The position numbers were made by a program, and so were the translations under genes. Shown here in pieces: positions 1 to 7,864 of a stretch of 64,000 nt of DNA (position 1 is its first letter; each line of letters opens with the position of its first letter). Under the pieces are notes generated by a model that made no database searches, was not told where the DNA came from, and worked only from the letters and a program-made list of their open reading frames with translations. Origin of the DNA: Roseofilum capinflatum BLCC-M114 (lineage in GTDB: Bacteria; Cyanobacteriota; Cyanobacteriia; Cyanobacteriales; Desertifilaceae); assembly GCF_030068505.1 (NCBI RefSeq), contig NZ_JAQOSO010000079.1, forward strand, positions 62,001 through 126,000, given 5' to 3'.

Positions 1-60
1 CTCGTCTATCCCTTTATACTGTTGAGTTTTAGCTTTTACCTTGAACTCTAAAACAAACAT
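1..60 (-). CDS. tnpB: TnpB, RNA-guided nuclease of an IS200/IS605 element (N-terminal fragment)
   Basis: Reading leftward from the ATG at 58-60, twenty codons run open to the window edge. They give a peptide beginning MFVLEFKVKAKTQQYK, which resembles the usual N-terminus of cyanobacterial TnpB. An IS200/IS605-like terminal hairpin lies just upstream at 132-157, as expected for the left end of such an element. The family encodes an RNA-guided DNA endonuclease carried by single-strand transposons. The rest of the gene, any tnpA and the right end lie outside the window, so intactness cannot be judged. A decayed relative with the same left end is at about 54.6-54.8 kb. Confidence 0.7.
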   Translation of the reverse strand, partial: MFVLEFKVKAKTQQYKGIDE

Positions 61-131
61 TTTACGCAAAACTTGCTTGGATAAAATCAGCATAGCGCAC
101 CAAAAGTTGACTTGACAACCTTGAAATTTCA

Positions 132-157
132 AAAGCCGTCCTAAAAGGACGGGGCTT
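132..157 (-). mobile_element. IS200/IS605-type left-end hairpin
   Basis: AAAGCCGTCC and GGACGGGGCTTT form a stem with a short loop and a two-base bulge, about 70 bases upstream of the tnpB start. The same structure, with nearly the same stem and flank (TTGGGT, then TAAAGCCCCGTC in the tnpB direction), precedes the relic at 54629-54657. Subterminal hairpins of this kind are the recognition structures of TnpA in this family. The exact cleavage site was not determined. Confidence 0.6.
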
Positions 158-240
158 TAAACCCAAATTTTCGGTAAGGGAAATGGGAAATAGGAAAACA
201 CTACAAATGCGAAGAGAACCCATTACCCATTATCCATGAC

Positions 241-1284
241 TTAGGATTTGGTGGAATTATTTAACCGACGAGCTAAAAGTCTTGATTTTAAGGCAATCTC
301 AATTCTTTCCAAAACCTTGGTCATCCCTGTGGTATTAATCATCTCTGGAGTAAGATCCGAAGTTTGAGCCGCTTGCATGGCTTTTTCTGTGAGAGCATGG
401 CTGGCATAACCGGTAATAATTAAAACTAAATCGGCCGTGGCAATATGACTTTCCATTTGTTGAGCCATTTGTAGCCCATCTTGAGCGGTACACCAATTTA
501 AATCCACTTTAGAAGCTCGCAAGCGATTTTTGACCGCCGTGGCTAATTTATCATGGCCTCCAAATACGACAACTTTGCCTTCCAAAAGCATGTAGGGGTT
601 GGGTTGTTTTTCCGATACCCGATGGCGAGTTTTGGGTTGAACATTACGAGGTAATTCTACCCTGGCTCGGTTTTCCATGGCTTTGTCGTAGATAAAATTT
701 AGGGTTTGTTCATGGCTGCCCCGCAAGCGAGCCACGGGCCCTTCTTTACTATATAAATTAATTTGATTAATCAGGGCTTCAATCACGTCTTCTAGCCCTT
801 GAATGGCTTTCAGGTCTTGAATATAGGGACGAATGGCAACGGCTGCATCGGTGGCACTATAAAAGTCTTCTTGTTCAGCAATCATATCGAGTAAATCGGC
901 TTTCAATTCTTGCCGCCAGCGATAGGTTTGCTCGGCTAACTGTTCATCGAGTAAGCGTTCTTCATTGAGAATCAGTTGGCGATCGGCTACTTGAGCTGCT
1001 AAAACCGGAGCTTCTTCAAGTTGTTTCCGTAAATCTGCCGCTTTGTCTTCTAATTTTTGTCGGGTAACACTATCTCCTAAACTTAAATTATCGAAGTCAG
1101 CAAGGGTCTTTTCCACGTCAGCTAATAAAGGTTTTAGTCGTTTTTCAATTTCGGCAACGGCGGCTTGAACCTGTTCATCCCGTTGTTGCTCTAAACGACT
1201 GGCTTCGAGTTCAAGTTTAGCGGCTGACAATAAGTCTTGAACGGAATTTTCTAAATGATCTAATTCTGAGATATCCATGTTCAT
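241..1284 (-). CDS. DUF2325 domain protein with N-terminal coiled coil
   Basis: The protein is about 347 residues from the ATG at 1284. The first half is a charged, heptad-like helical region rich in Glu, Leu and Gln, consistent with a coiled coil. The last 110 residues match the DUF2325 pattern: VVFGGHDKLATAVKNRL, then a segment around DLVLIITGYASHAL, the small Rossmann-like fold of this family. The function is unknown. The frame stays open for 27 more codons to 1365, but that stretch is not coiled-coil-like and no clear ribosome-binding site supports either start. It is divergent from the aldo/keto reductase with about 270 bp between starts. Confidence 0.7.
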   Translation of the reverse strand: MNMDISELDHLENSVQDLLSAAKLELEASRLEQQRDEQVQAAVAEIEKRLKPLLADVEKTLADFDNLSLGDSVTRQKLEDKAADLRKQLEEAPVLAAQVADRQLILNEERLLDEQLAEQTYRWRQELKADLLDMIAEQEDFYSATDAAVAIRPYIQDLKAIQGLEDVIEALINQINLYSKEGPVARLRGSHEQTLNFIYDKAMENRARVELPRNVQPKTRHRVSEKQPNPYMLLEGKVVVFGGHDKLATAVKNRLRASKVDLNWCTAQDGLQMAQQMESHIATADLVLIITGYASHALTEKAMQAAQTSDLTPEMINTTGMTKVLERIEIALKSRLLARRLNNSTKS

Positions 1285-1552
1285 GATTAACTGAAGATAG
1301 GTAAACGTCACTAGGGTCTGCCCTGGATATGCCCAACCTCCGCCGTAACCATCCAAAACAGACATTACGTTGATCTTATCGTTGATTGCCGTCAGACTTG
1401 TAAGTTGGCTCTAATTCTTTATGTCTTCTGGGGATCAGTGGTAGGATGACGGGGGTGGGTAAAATTTGGCGAAAAAGTGTGAACTAGGGTTCACCATTAG
1501 GGCGATCGCCCTATTTTCCCAGACCCCCTGAATCCGATCAACCCCATCAATC

Positions 1553-2731
1553 ATGCAGTATCGACGATTTGGCAGAACCAATCTACCAATGCCTGTCTTC
1601 TCCTGTGGAGGGATGCGCTATCAATACAAGTGGCAAGATAAGCCCCTATCCGAAATTCCAGAAGAGAATCAGCACAATCTAGAGGCGACGATTCGCCGTG
1701 CTTTGGAGGTGGGAATTACCCATATCGAAACGGCGAGGGGCTATGGGACATCCGAGCTACAATTGGGTCAAGTTTTACCCAAACTACCCCGCGATCGCCT
1801 GATTGTGCAAACCAAGGTGGTTCCCAAACCCGATCCCGAAGAGTTTCGCCAAAACCTAGAAACCTCGCTCCAGAACCTACAACTCGATACCATTGATCTG
1901 TTAGGGATTCATGGGATCAATACTCAAGAGATTATCGAGCAAACTGTCCGTCCTGGGGGCTGCTTGGATGTGGCCCGGGAATACCAGAAACAGGGCAGAA
2001 TTCGCTTTATTGGCTTCTCGACTCACGGCCCCACGGATATCATTACCCAAGCCATTGAAACCGGTCAATTTGACTATGTAAACCTCCATTGGTACTACAT
2101 TAATCAGACCAACTGGCCGGCGATTCAAGCGGCTCAAAAGCACGATGTAGGGGTGTTTATCATCAGTCCCTCGGATAAAGGGGGGCAACTCTACAAACCA
2201 CCACAAAAATTGGTGGATCTTTGCGCTCCCCTGAGTCCGATGGTCTTTAATGACCTGTTTTGCCTCAGTCATCCCCAAGTCCATACCCTGAGCTTAGGAG
2301 CAGCCCGTCCGAGTGATTTTGAGGAGCATCTGAAGGTTTTGCCCCTGTTAGATCGGGCTGATGAAGTCCTACCGCCCATTCTCCATCGGTTAGAGGAGGC
2401 GGCGATCGCCACTTTCGGAGAAAATTGGTACAAAACTTGGCATGTCGGCCTCCCCACTCCCGAAGAAACTCCCAATAACATCAACATTCCCATTATTCTC
2501 TGGCTGAGGAATCTTGCCCTCGCCTACGATTTAGTCGAGTATGCCAAAATGCGCTATAACCTCCTCGGCAATGGCAGCCACTGGTTTCCCGGCAATAAAG
2601 CCCATAACCTGAAGGTTGACCTGAAACCCTGTTTAGCCAACAGTCCCCATAGAAACATCATTCCCGACCTCCTCCGAGAAGCCGACCAATTGCTTGGTGG
2701 GCAAGAGGTTAAGCGCCTATCCCAGTCCTGA
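1553..2731 (+). CDS. Aldo/keto reductase family protein
   Basis: This 392-residue protein starts MQYRRFGRTNLPMPVFSCGG, the usual opening of NAD(P)H-dependent aldo/keto reductases. Family elements are visible in order: HIETARGYG near residue 60, where Glu replaces the more usual Asp of the tetrad and Tyr is kept; VQTKVVPKPD with the Lys; and LLGIHGIN with the His. The C-terminal ~110 residues extend beyond the barrel, as in the longer bacterial subgroup that often carries a Cys-rich tail, but no Cys cluster is present here. It probably reduces or oxidises a small carbonyl or alcohol in the cytoplasm; the substrate is unknown. It stands alone, 127 bp ahead of recA. Confidence 0.85.
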   Translation: MQYRRFGRTNLPMPVFSCGGMRYQYKWQDKPLSEIPEENQHNLEATIRRALEVGITHIETARGYGTSELQLGQVLPKLPRDRLIVQTKVVPKPDPEEFRQNLETSLQNLQLDTIDLLGIHGINTQEIIEQTVRPGGCLDVAREYQKQGRIRFIGFSTHGPTDIITQAIETGQFDYVNLHWYYINQTNWPAIQAAQKHDVGVFIISPSDKGGQLYKPPQKLVDLCAPLSPMVFNDLFCLSHPQVHTLSLGAARPSDFEEHLKVLPLLDRADEVLPPILHRLEEAAIATFGENWYKTWHVGLPTPEETPNNINIPIILWLRNLALAYDLVEYAKMRYNLLGNGSHWFPGNKAHNLKVDLKPCLANSPHRNIIPDLLREADQLLGGQEVKRLSQS

Positions 2732-2858
2732 GCAATTAACACTTCGGCTCCGCTCAGTGACCCATTAAAAATTAAAAATTAAAAACAACCTCTAAGGTGG
2801 GAGTGAGATTGTCTACAATAGGAATCAATGATGAAGTTTACGTCAACATACTATCCCT

Positions 2859-3980
2859 ATGGCTGCAAAAACAAGCGAAAATTCCGATAAACAGAAAGCC
2901 CTGAAAGCCGTTCTCACCCAAATAGAGCGAAGTTTTGGGAAAGGTGCAATCATGCGCCTGGGCGATGTGGGACGCATGAAAGTGGAAACCATTCCCAGTG
3001 GAGCGCTCACCCTGGACTTAGCCCTGGGGGGAGGCCTACCCAAGGGGCGGGTGATTGAAATCTATGGGCCGGAAAGTTCCGGGAAAACTACCCTGGCGCT
3101 TCATGCCATTTCTGAAGTGCAGAAAGGGGGAGGGGTGGCGGCCTTTGTGGATGCGGAACATGCCCTAGACCCGACCTATGCCTCCGTTTTGGGGGTAGAT
3201 ATTGAAAACTTGCTCGTGTCGCAACCGGATACGGGAGAAATGGCCCTAGAGGTGGTCGATCAGTTGGTGCGATCGGCTGCTGTTGATATTGTAGTGGTAG
3301 ACTCCGTAGCTGCCTTGGTTCCGCGATCGGAAATTGAAGGCGATATGGGGGATGCCCCCATGGGGGCCCAAGCTCGGCTGATGAGCCAAGCCATGCGGAA
3401 AATCACCGGAAATATCGGCAAATCTGGCTGTACCGTCATTTTCCTCAACCAACTGCGGCAAAAAATTGGGGTCGTCTATGGCAACCCGGAAACCACCACG
3501 GGCGGTAATGCCCTGAAATTTTATGCCTCTGTGCGCCTCGATATCCGCCGCATCCAAACCTTGAAAAAAGGCTCAGAAGAATACGGCATTCGCGCCAAGG
3601 TGAAAGTGGCTAAAAACAAGGTCGCTCCCCCCTTCCGAATTGCCGAATTTGACATTATCTTCGGTAAAGGCATCTCCTCCATGGGCTGCCTTTTGGATAT
3701 TGCCGAAGAAACCGGAGTGATTACTAAAAAAGGCGCTTGGTACAGTAAAGACGGTAATAATATTGGCCAAGGACGGGATAATACCATTCAGTACATGCAG
3801 GAGAATCCCCAGTTTACTCAAGACGTAGAAAATCAGGTACGCCAGCAACTCGATATGGGAGCAGTGGTTTCTGCTAACTCCGTGGCTCCAGTCAATGAGG
3901 AGGATGAGGAGGGACTGACGGATGGGGATAATCTACCCGATCTCGACGTGAAGATTGAAGAAGAAGAGTTAGAACTTTAG
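2859..3980 (+). CDS. recA: RecA recombinase
   Basis: RecA coats single-stranded DNA, drives homologous strand exchange and is the co-protease in the SOS response where LexA is present. The protein is 373 residues, typical for cyanobacteria. The Walker A motif GPESSGKTT is at residues 70-78, the Walker B region reads [12 protein letters not shown], and the loop-2 region reads [20 protein letters not shown]. The tail is strongly acidic (EEDEEGL to EEEELEL), as in other RecA proteins. It appears monocistronic. A stable hairpin follows the stop codon at 4007-4030. Confidence 0.98.
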   Translation: MAAKTSENSDKQKALKAVLTQIERSFGKGAIMRLGDVGRMKVETIPSGALTLDLALGGGLPKGRVIEIYGPESSGKTTLALHAISEVQKGGGVAAFVDAEHALDPTYASVLGVDIENLLVSQPDTGEMALEVVDQLVRSAAVDIVVVDSVAALVPRSEIEGDMGDAPMGAQARLMSQAMRKITGNIGKSGCTVIFLNQLRQKIGVVYGNPETTTGGNALKFYASVRLDIRRIQTLKKGSEEYGIRAKVKVAKNKVAPPFRIAEFDIIFGKGISSMGCLLDIAEETGVITKKGAWYSKDGNNIGQGRDNTIQYMQENPQFTQDVENQVRQQLDMGAVVSANSVAPVNEEDEEGLTDGDNLPDLDVKIEEEELEL

Positions 3981-4006
3981 GGATTCCAGACTCAAGGGAT
4001 TGAATT

Positions 4007-4030
4007 TGTAGGGGAAAACCCTCCCCTACA
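4007..4030 (+). terminator. Hairpin downstream of recA
   Basis: TGTAGGGGA and TCCCCTACA form a perfect 9-bp stem with a 6-base loop, 27 bases after the recA stop. There is no run of T after it, so it may be a weak terminator, an mRNA 3'-end stabiliser or one of the many small palindromes in this genome. Confidence 0.4.
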
Positions 4031-4060
4031 AGCTGCTAACTCTTCAAATGTCGCTCGATT

Positions 4061-5095
4061 ATGGCAAAAATATTATACCGTCGATGGTTTTCAATCCCTG
4101 TCGTGTTGGCGATCGCCTTTGGACTCATTTCCTGTGACTCTAACCGGCGATCGGCTCAACAACATACCCAGACTTTAACTGTGCGTTCTGCCCATGGGAC
4201 TTGGGTAGAAGAAAGCTTTCAAACCGCAGTTGTCAATATAGGCTTACAAGAACTCGGTTACACCATTGAAACTCCCAAAGAATTAGATTATGCTAGTATT
4301 TATCTCTCCATAGCCAATCAGGATATTGACTATAGTGTAGTCTATTACGATAGGGGTTATGAATCCTTATTTAATGCCGCCAATCAGAATAATCAATTAG
4401 ACCAAATTGGCCAGATTATTCCCCCAGGGAGTCAAGGGTATCAAATTGATAAGAAAACTGCTGACGAGTATGGAATTACCAGTTTTCAACAGTTGCAAGA
4501 TCCCCAAATCGCCACCCTTTTTGATAGTAATGGAGATGGCAAAGCCGATTTAACTGGGTGTAATCCCGGTTGGGCCTGTGGAGCAGTGATAGAGCATCAC
4601 ATCGAAGTCTATGGACTCAAAAACACGGTAGAACAAAATCAGGGCAACTATACAGCCCTTTTGGAAAATACCATCACCCATTATCAACAGGGACAACCCA
4701 TTTTATATTATGCCTATAATCCTCATTGGATCTTTGCGGTTTTGAAACCCAATCAAGATGTCGTGTTTTTAGAGGTTCCGTTTACCTCTCTACCCCAAGA
4801 TGAAAAAATGGGAGATATAACAGAAGACGATACCATATTTGAAGGCAAAAATTTGGGTTGGCCAAGTGTAGGACAAAAATTTGTGGTTAACCGGGAGTTC
4901 GTAGACAATCATCCCATGGCTAAACGCTGGTTTGAATTGGTGACGATTCCTGTAGCTGATATGAATCAGGTCAGTTTAGCCATTAAAGACGGGAAAAATA
5001 CCCCAGAAGCTATTCGCAGTTTAGCCCAAGAATGGGTCAGTGAAAATCAAGTCCAATTTGATGAGTGGTTAGTTCAGGCTAAAGAAGCCAAGTAG
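4061..5095 (+). CDS. ProX-like glycine betaine/proline ABC substrate-binding lipoprotein
   Basis: This 344-residue protein has a lipoprotein signal: a basic start, a hydrophobic segment and the lipobox LISC, placing the lipidated Cys near residue 25. The mature part fits the OpuAC/ProX class of periplasmic betaine-binding proteins (HGTWVEESFQTAVVNIGLQELGY, read here in shorter parts: HGTWVEESF and IGLQELGY; also LGWPSVGQKFVVN). Such proteins deliver betaine or related compatible solutes to ProVW/OpuA-type transporters. No ATPase or permease gene lies beside it, so its partners must be elsewhere or it has another ligand. Aromatic residues that would build the ligand box are plentiful (YYDRGYE, NPHWIF). 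Confidence 0.75.
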   Translation: MAKILYRRWFSIPVVLAIAFGLISCDSNRRSAQQHTQTLTVRSAHGTWVEESFQTAVVNIGLQELGYTIETPKELDYASIYLSIANQDIDYSVVYYDRGYESLFNAANQNNQLDQIGQIIPPGSQGYQIDKKTADEYGITSFQQLQDPQIATLFDSNGDGKADLTGCNPGWACGAVIEHHIEVYGLKNTVEQNQGNYTALLENTITHYQQGQPILYYAYNPHWIFAVLKPNQDVVFLEVPFTSLPQDEKMGDITEDDTIFEGKNLGWPSVGQKFVVNREFVDNHPMAKRWFELVTIPVADMNQVSLAIKDGKNTPEAIRSLAQEWVSENQVQFDEWLVQAKEAK

Positions 5096-5238
5096 CACAG
5101 AATAGTTTAAATTATTACTCATTACTCATTACCCATGACTCATTACTTAACCGCGCGAAGGGCTGTATTGCCCGGAAGAGAACCTTTTCCCTAGGTAAGA
5201 TCGTCTCATCAGCCGTCTTAGCGCATCACCATTGAATT

Positions 5239-6066
5239 ATGACTCGTCAACTGACCCGTCTGGCTTTAGCTCTTACCTTAGCTTGTACTTCAAGTGCAAT
5301 TGCTGCTAGTGTTATTCCTCCAGCTTGGAGTAATTCCCAATGGTCTGTTTCATCTTGGCAATATCGAACAGCCCAATCTTCACCCTCTAGCGTAAACTGG
5401 GTAACCCTGACCCCTTCCGTTCATCCTACTTCTGGTCGCGCCCTGTCTTTGTGGTCTACCTATTATCATATTTATCAAGCTCAAGAAACCACTTATGGCT
5501 ATCCATTACTCGATCGCTCTGGTCGAGCCTTAGCTTATCTTTCCCATCGAGATTGGTGTTATGCTGCCTTACAAGGTACGGTGCAAGTCCAAGACCGCTC
5601 TGGGAACTTAACAACCTATAATTTTGCTGGTCGAGGGTCGAGATTACAGCTCGATTGTTCGGCCTATTTTAAGAGTCTTTCCCCTGCAACTCTACAAAAA
5701 ACGGGGCGAGTCCGCTTTGGTTTGGCTCGTGGCCCCCATGGAGATGGGGCCGGTGGATATCGTTTAGTCCCTTATCGGACGATAGCAGTCGATCGCCAAC
5801 GGATTCCTTTAGGGTCTGTTGTTTATATTCCTGCGGCTAGAGGACAACACATCTCACTCCCCAATGGAGAGACCATTATTCATGATGGGTATTTCTTTGC
5901 CGCAGATGTGGGTAGTGCTATTAAAGGGAATCAGATTGATGTGTTTGTCGGCTCAGATAAACGTAGCCCTTTTCCGTTTATTACCAGTAATCCGAGGGGA
6001 ACTTTTCCTGCATTTGTGGTACAAGATCCTCAGATTAACCAGGTTTTAAGCCGTCTGCATCGGTAG
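5239..6066 (+). CDS. Secreted 3D-domain protein (MltA C-terminal-like)
   Basis: The 275-residue protein opens with a signal peptide (LTRLALALTLACTSSAIAA). The C-terminal half carries the 3D domain named after three conserved Asp residues: HDGYFFAADVGSAIKGNQID, then VFVGSDK. This domain forms the double-psi barrel catalytic part of MltA-type lytic transglycosylases and of some resuscitation-type proteins, so peptidoglycan cleavage in the periplasm is the best guess. It lacks the full MltA N-terminal domain and is therefore not called MltA. A relE fragment begins ten bases after its stop codon. Confidence 0.75.
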   Translation: MTRQLTRLALALTLACTSSAIAASVIPPAWSNSQWSVSSWQYRTAQSSPSSVNWVTLTPSVHPTSGRALSLWSTYYHIYQAQETTYGYPLLDRSGRALAYLSHRDWCYAALQGTVQVQDRSGNLTTYNFAGRGSRLQLDCSAYFKSLSPATLQKTGRVRFGLARGPHGDGAGGYRLVPYRTIAVDRQRIPLGSVVYIPAARGQHISLPNGETIIHDGYFFAADVGSAIKGNQIDVFVGSDKRSPFPFITSNPRGTFPAFVVQDPQINQVLSRLHR

Positions 6067-6075
6067 AGGACGGAG

Positions 6076-6122
6076 TAAACATAAAGATTAGAGGCAAAAC
6101 CCGCCAGGCGATCGCCTAATAC
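6076..6122 (-). pseudogene. Fragment of a relE-family toxin gene
   Basis: Forty-seven bases match the inner part of the relE gene at 7331-7377 with three differences. Read on the minus strand they give VLGDRLAGFASNLYVY, against VLGDRLAGFGSNFYVY in the intact toxin 1.2 kb away. No start, stop or antitoxin accompanies it. It is either a relic of an earlier copy of the same toxin-antitoxin cassette or debris of a recombination event. It includes a HIP1 octamer, which alone cannot account for the match. Confidence 0.7.
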
Positions 6123-6246
6123 AGCATTTTTCGCTGTTCTGAGGTACATTTTGATCCCCCTAAATCCCCCTTAAAAAGGGGGAATTTCACTAACCAGTTA
6201 GTTAATTTAGTTTAGCAAAATTAATTATAGAGTGTTGTGTTCTGGT

Positions 6247-6425
6247 TATATAGCTAGTCTATATGAGTTGTGCAACAGGAAATGCCCTCTCCCTATATCC
6301 CTCTCCCACGGGAGAGGGACTTTTCCCCTTCTCCCTTCGACTTCGCTCAGGGCAGCGCCTGCGGGAGAAGGGGGGTAGGGGGATGAGGGGCAGTTATTAC
6401 ATAACTCATTTAGGTTTGCTATATA
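6247..6425. mobile_element. MITE-like repeat, copy 1
   Basis: The element starts TATATAGC and ends GCTATATA. Its outer 25 bases form an imperfect inverted repeat (both arms read ATATAGC, then ATGAGTTRTG). The interior carries CCCTCTCCC/GGGAGAGGG palindromes. A second copy with the same ends and core is at 36797-36949. This copy has about 26 extra bases (TTCGACTTCGCTCAGGGC and flank) inside one palindrome. No ORF of its own is convincing, so it would need a transposase in trans. Before it, 6123-6246 holds only a short CCCCCTT/AAGGGGG hairpin. Confidence 0.65.
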
Positions 6426-6478
6426 CAAAAATCAGTATAATGATCGTATCCACAGTATGAGTTCCAAAATCAAGTAAC

Positions 6479-6700
6479 ATGACTCAAGCCATACGCCAAG
6501 ATATTATCGCCTTAGTGAACCAATTGCCTGATGAGTGTTTATCAGAAGTCTTAGAGGTTTTGCGCTCTCTGAGTCCAGAAATTGAAGACACTAAACCCGA
6601 TGAAGCCACACCCTCTAGTGAGGCAGACTTTGATGTAGCGATGTCTGCTTATCAAGTCATTAGTCAGAAATATAGAAAAGCATTACGGGAGTTAGCTTAG
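6479..6700 (+). CDS. Antitoxin partner of the Doc toxin
   Basis: This 73-residue acidic protein has a helical N-terminal half (IIALVNQLPDECLSEVLEVL), a flexible acidic linker (EIEDTKPDEATPSSEADFD) and a C-terminal toxin-neutralising-like segment (AYQVISQKYRKALRELA). Its stop codon overlaps the GTG start of the Doc gene by one base (TAGTG), the coupling usual for type II modules. It should bind and inhibit Doc and probably autoregulate the pair. The N-terminus is not a clear Phd/YefM fold, so it belongs to another antitoxin group. Confidence 0.75.
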   Translation: MTQAIRQDIIALVNQLPDECLSEVLEVLRSLSPEIEDTKPDEATPSSEADFDVAMSAYQVISQKYRKALRELA

Positions 6701-7092
6701 TGGCTGAACCGCTATGGATTTCAGAGGAAGTTGTACGAGCGATCCATGAGGCTCAAATTGAGCAGCATGGAGGAAGTTTAGGGATTCGAGATGAAAATTT
6801 ACTGGCGGCAAGTTTAGCTAGACCTAGACATTGGTTTACTTATACTGAAGCGAGTTTATTTGAACTGGCAGCAGCTTATGGCTATGGATTAGCTAAGAAT
6901 CATCCATTTATTGATGGAAATAAACGAACAGCGTTTGCGGTTATGGGGACGTTTTTGCTCGTTAATGGGTATTTGCTGGAAGTTCAAGATCGCGAAGTGG
7001 TACAAATGATGGAACGGTTAGCAACAGATGAAGAAAATCAAGACTCTTTAGCTCAATGGTTAGAGAAAAATTCAATATCTACAGTATTATAG
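6700..7092 (+). CDS. doc: Doc/Fic-family toxin (death-on-curing)
   Basis: This 130-residue protein carries the Fic motif HPFIDGNKRT at residues 68-77, with the catalytic His68. Doc enzymes are kinases that phosphorylate elongation factor EF-Tu and stop translation until the antitoxin neutralises them. Length, motif position and the overlapping upstream antitoxin gene all fit Doc rather than a long Fic AMP-transferase. The start is GTG. The last codons (ISTVL, stop) lie inside direct repeat R1, and the same bases recur at 7792, so the end of this gene is duplicated 717 bp downstream. Confidence 0.88.
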   Translation: MAEPLWISEEVVRAIHEAQIEQHGGSLGIRDENLLAASLARPRHWFTYTEASLFELAAAYGYGLAKNHPFIDGNKRTAFAVMGTFLLVNGYLLEVQDREVVQMMERLATDEENQDSLAQWLEKNSISTVL

Positions 7093-7147
7093 ATTCTGTA
7101 TGGGTAAGCTAGTCTGGACAAGATTATGGGTTATCGGATGGATCGCC
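7075..7147. repeat. 73-bp direct repeat R1 (end of doc plus duplicated start of ureC)
   Basis: These 73 bases recur at 7792-7864 with four substitutions. The repeat spans the last codons of doc, the spacer, a ribosome-binding site and seven codons of ureC. Within R1 the frame from ATG 7126 reads MGYRMDR, then leaves homology and stops at 7176. The Shine-Dalgarno is weakened here (GGACAAGATT against GGAAAGGATT in R2), as expected of the non-functional copy. The RelE stop codon lies three bases beyond the right end of R1. Confidence 0.9.
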
Positions 7148-7149
7148 AT

Positions 7150-7515
7150 TTATTCAGAATCATAAAAATCATCTAAAATAGACTGAATTTGATTTACTGT
7201 GATGTCTTCTTGTTCTGACTTGCTATAGATCGTTAACAATAAAATACTCCTTTCTGACTCCAGCAAATAGATAATGCGATATCCGGCGCTTTTGCCTTTT
7301 TGAATATCGCTATTTTTTACCCTCACCTTGTAAACATAAAAATTAGAGCCAAAACCCGCCAGGCGATCGCCTAACACACTGCCATTTTGTAGTTCAGCGA
7401 TCGCCGACTGAGTATCCGAACGAATATTGCGGTATTTTTTAGCTAAAATTTTGAGATTCTTCCGGTATTCAGGCGTTAAATCGATATTCACCGGGTCAGA
7501 ATTATTGGGCATCAA
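7150..7515 (-). CDS. RelE/ParE-family toxin
   Basis: This 121-residue protein has the C-terminal pattern of RelE-type toxins: KGKSAGYRIIYLL, then ILLLTIYSKSEQEDI. The family includes mRNA interferases that cleave in the ribosomal A site and gyrase-directed ParE toxins; the KSEQEDI ending is typical of cyanobacterial RelE-like members. It is translated after and overlaps (14 bases) the antitoxin gene upstream on the same strand. The pair makes up almost the whole segment between R1 and R2 and so looks like an inserted cassette. A 47-bp fragment of a sister gene lies at 6076-6122. Confidence 0.82.
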   Translation of the reverse strand: MMPNNSDPVNIDLTPEYRKNLKILAKKYRNIRSDTQSAIAELQNGSVLGDRLAGFGSNFYVYKVRVKNSDIQKGKSAGYRIIYLLESERSILLLTIYSKSEQEDITVNQIQSILDDFYDSE

Positions 7516-7747
7516 TCCCCTCCCACATTTGTTCTAAGGGGATTCTTTTGCCTTCTTTGGCTTCTTGTAAGGCTCGTCTCAAACTCGCCTTAATTTCTTC
7601 TACAGGAGTATCATCTGGATCGACTTCTTCATCATCAGATACTAGCAGAATAACTTTAACTCGACGGTCAGATCGAATAGCTAAAGGCTCATCTAATAAC
7701 AGTTGACCGTTTTGATCGACTTTTGCCATCATTTCAAACGCTTGCAT
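7502..7747 (-). CDS. Antitoxin partner of the RelE-type toxin
   Basis: This 81-residue protein has an N-terminal beta-type segment (FEMMAKVDQNGQLLLDEPLA) and an acidic middle (VSDDEEVDPDDTPVEEI), followed by a helical tail (KASLRRALQEAKEGK). This layout is common in small antitoxins that sit before RelE toxins in cyanobacteria. A ribosome-binding site (GAGGTAA) lies just before the start at 7747. The gene and its partner are convergent with doc and divergent from ureC. The promoter must lie in the 44 bases between the start and R2, or within R2. Confidence 0.75.
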   Translation of the reverse strand: MQAFEMMAKVDQNGQLLLDEPLAIRSDRRVKVILLVSDDEEVDPDDTPVEEIKASLRRALQEAKEGKRIPLEQMWEGIDAQ

Positions 7748-7791
7748 TGTTTTACCTCAACGGTTTTTTTGGGTCGTGTAGTTACTAGGAC

Positions 7792-7864
7792 ATATCTACA
7801 GTATTATAGACTCTGTATGGGTAAGCTAGTCTGGAAAGGATTATGGGTTATCGGATCGATCGCC
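7792..7864. repeat. 73-bp direct repeat R2 (carries the functional ureC start)
   Basis: This is the second copy of the repeat at 7075-7147, matching at 69 of 73 positions. It contains a relic of the doc 3' end, the Shine-Dalgarno GGAAAGG and codons 1-7 of ureC. Between the copies lies a 644-bp segment (7148-7791) that carries only the RelE-type toxin-antitoxin pair. The arrangement is what is left when a cassette enters the doc-ureC junction and duplicates 73 bp. Confidence 0.9.

Noticed and set aside
6263-6460. ORFs on both strands through the MITE-like element
   Set aside because: Low-complexity reading of CTCTCCC palindromes, not conserved between the two copies.
7126-7176. Short ORF starting MGYRMDR in repeat R1
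   Set aside because: It is the duplicated start of ureC, leaves homology after seven codons and has a decayed ribosome-binding site.
7741-7843. Search for an NtcA site (GTA-N8-TAC) upstream of ureC
   Set aside because: GTAG...CTAC is present but the spacing is wrong, so nitrogen control by NtcA is not claimed.
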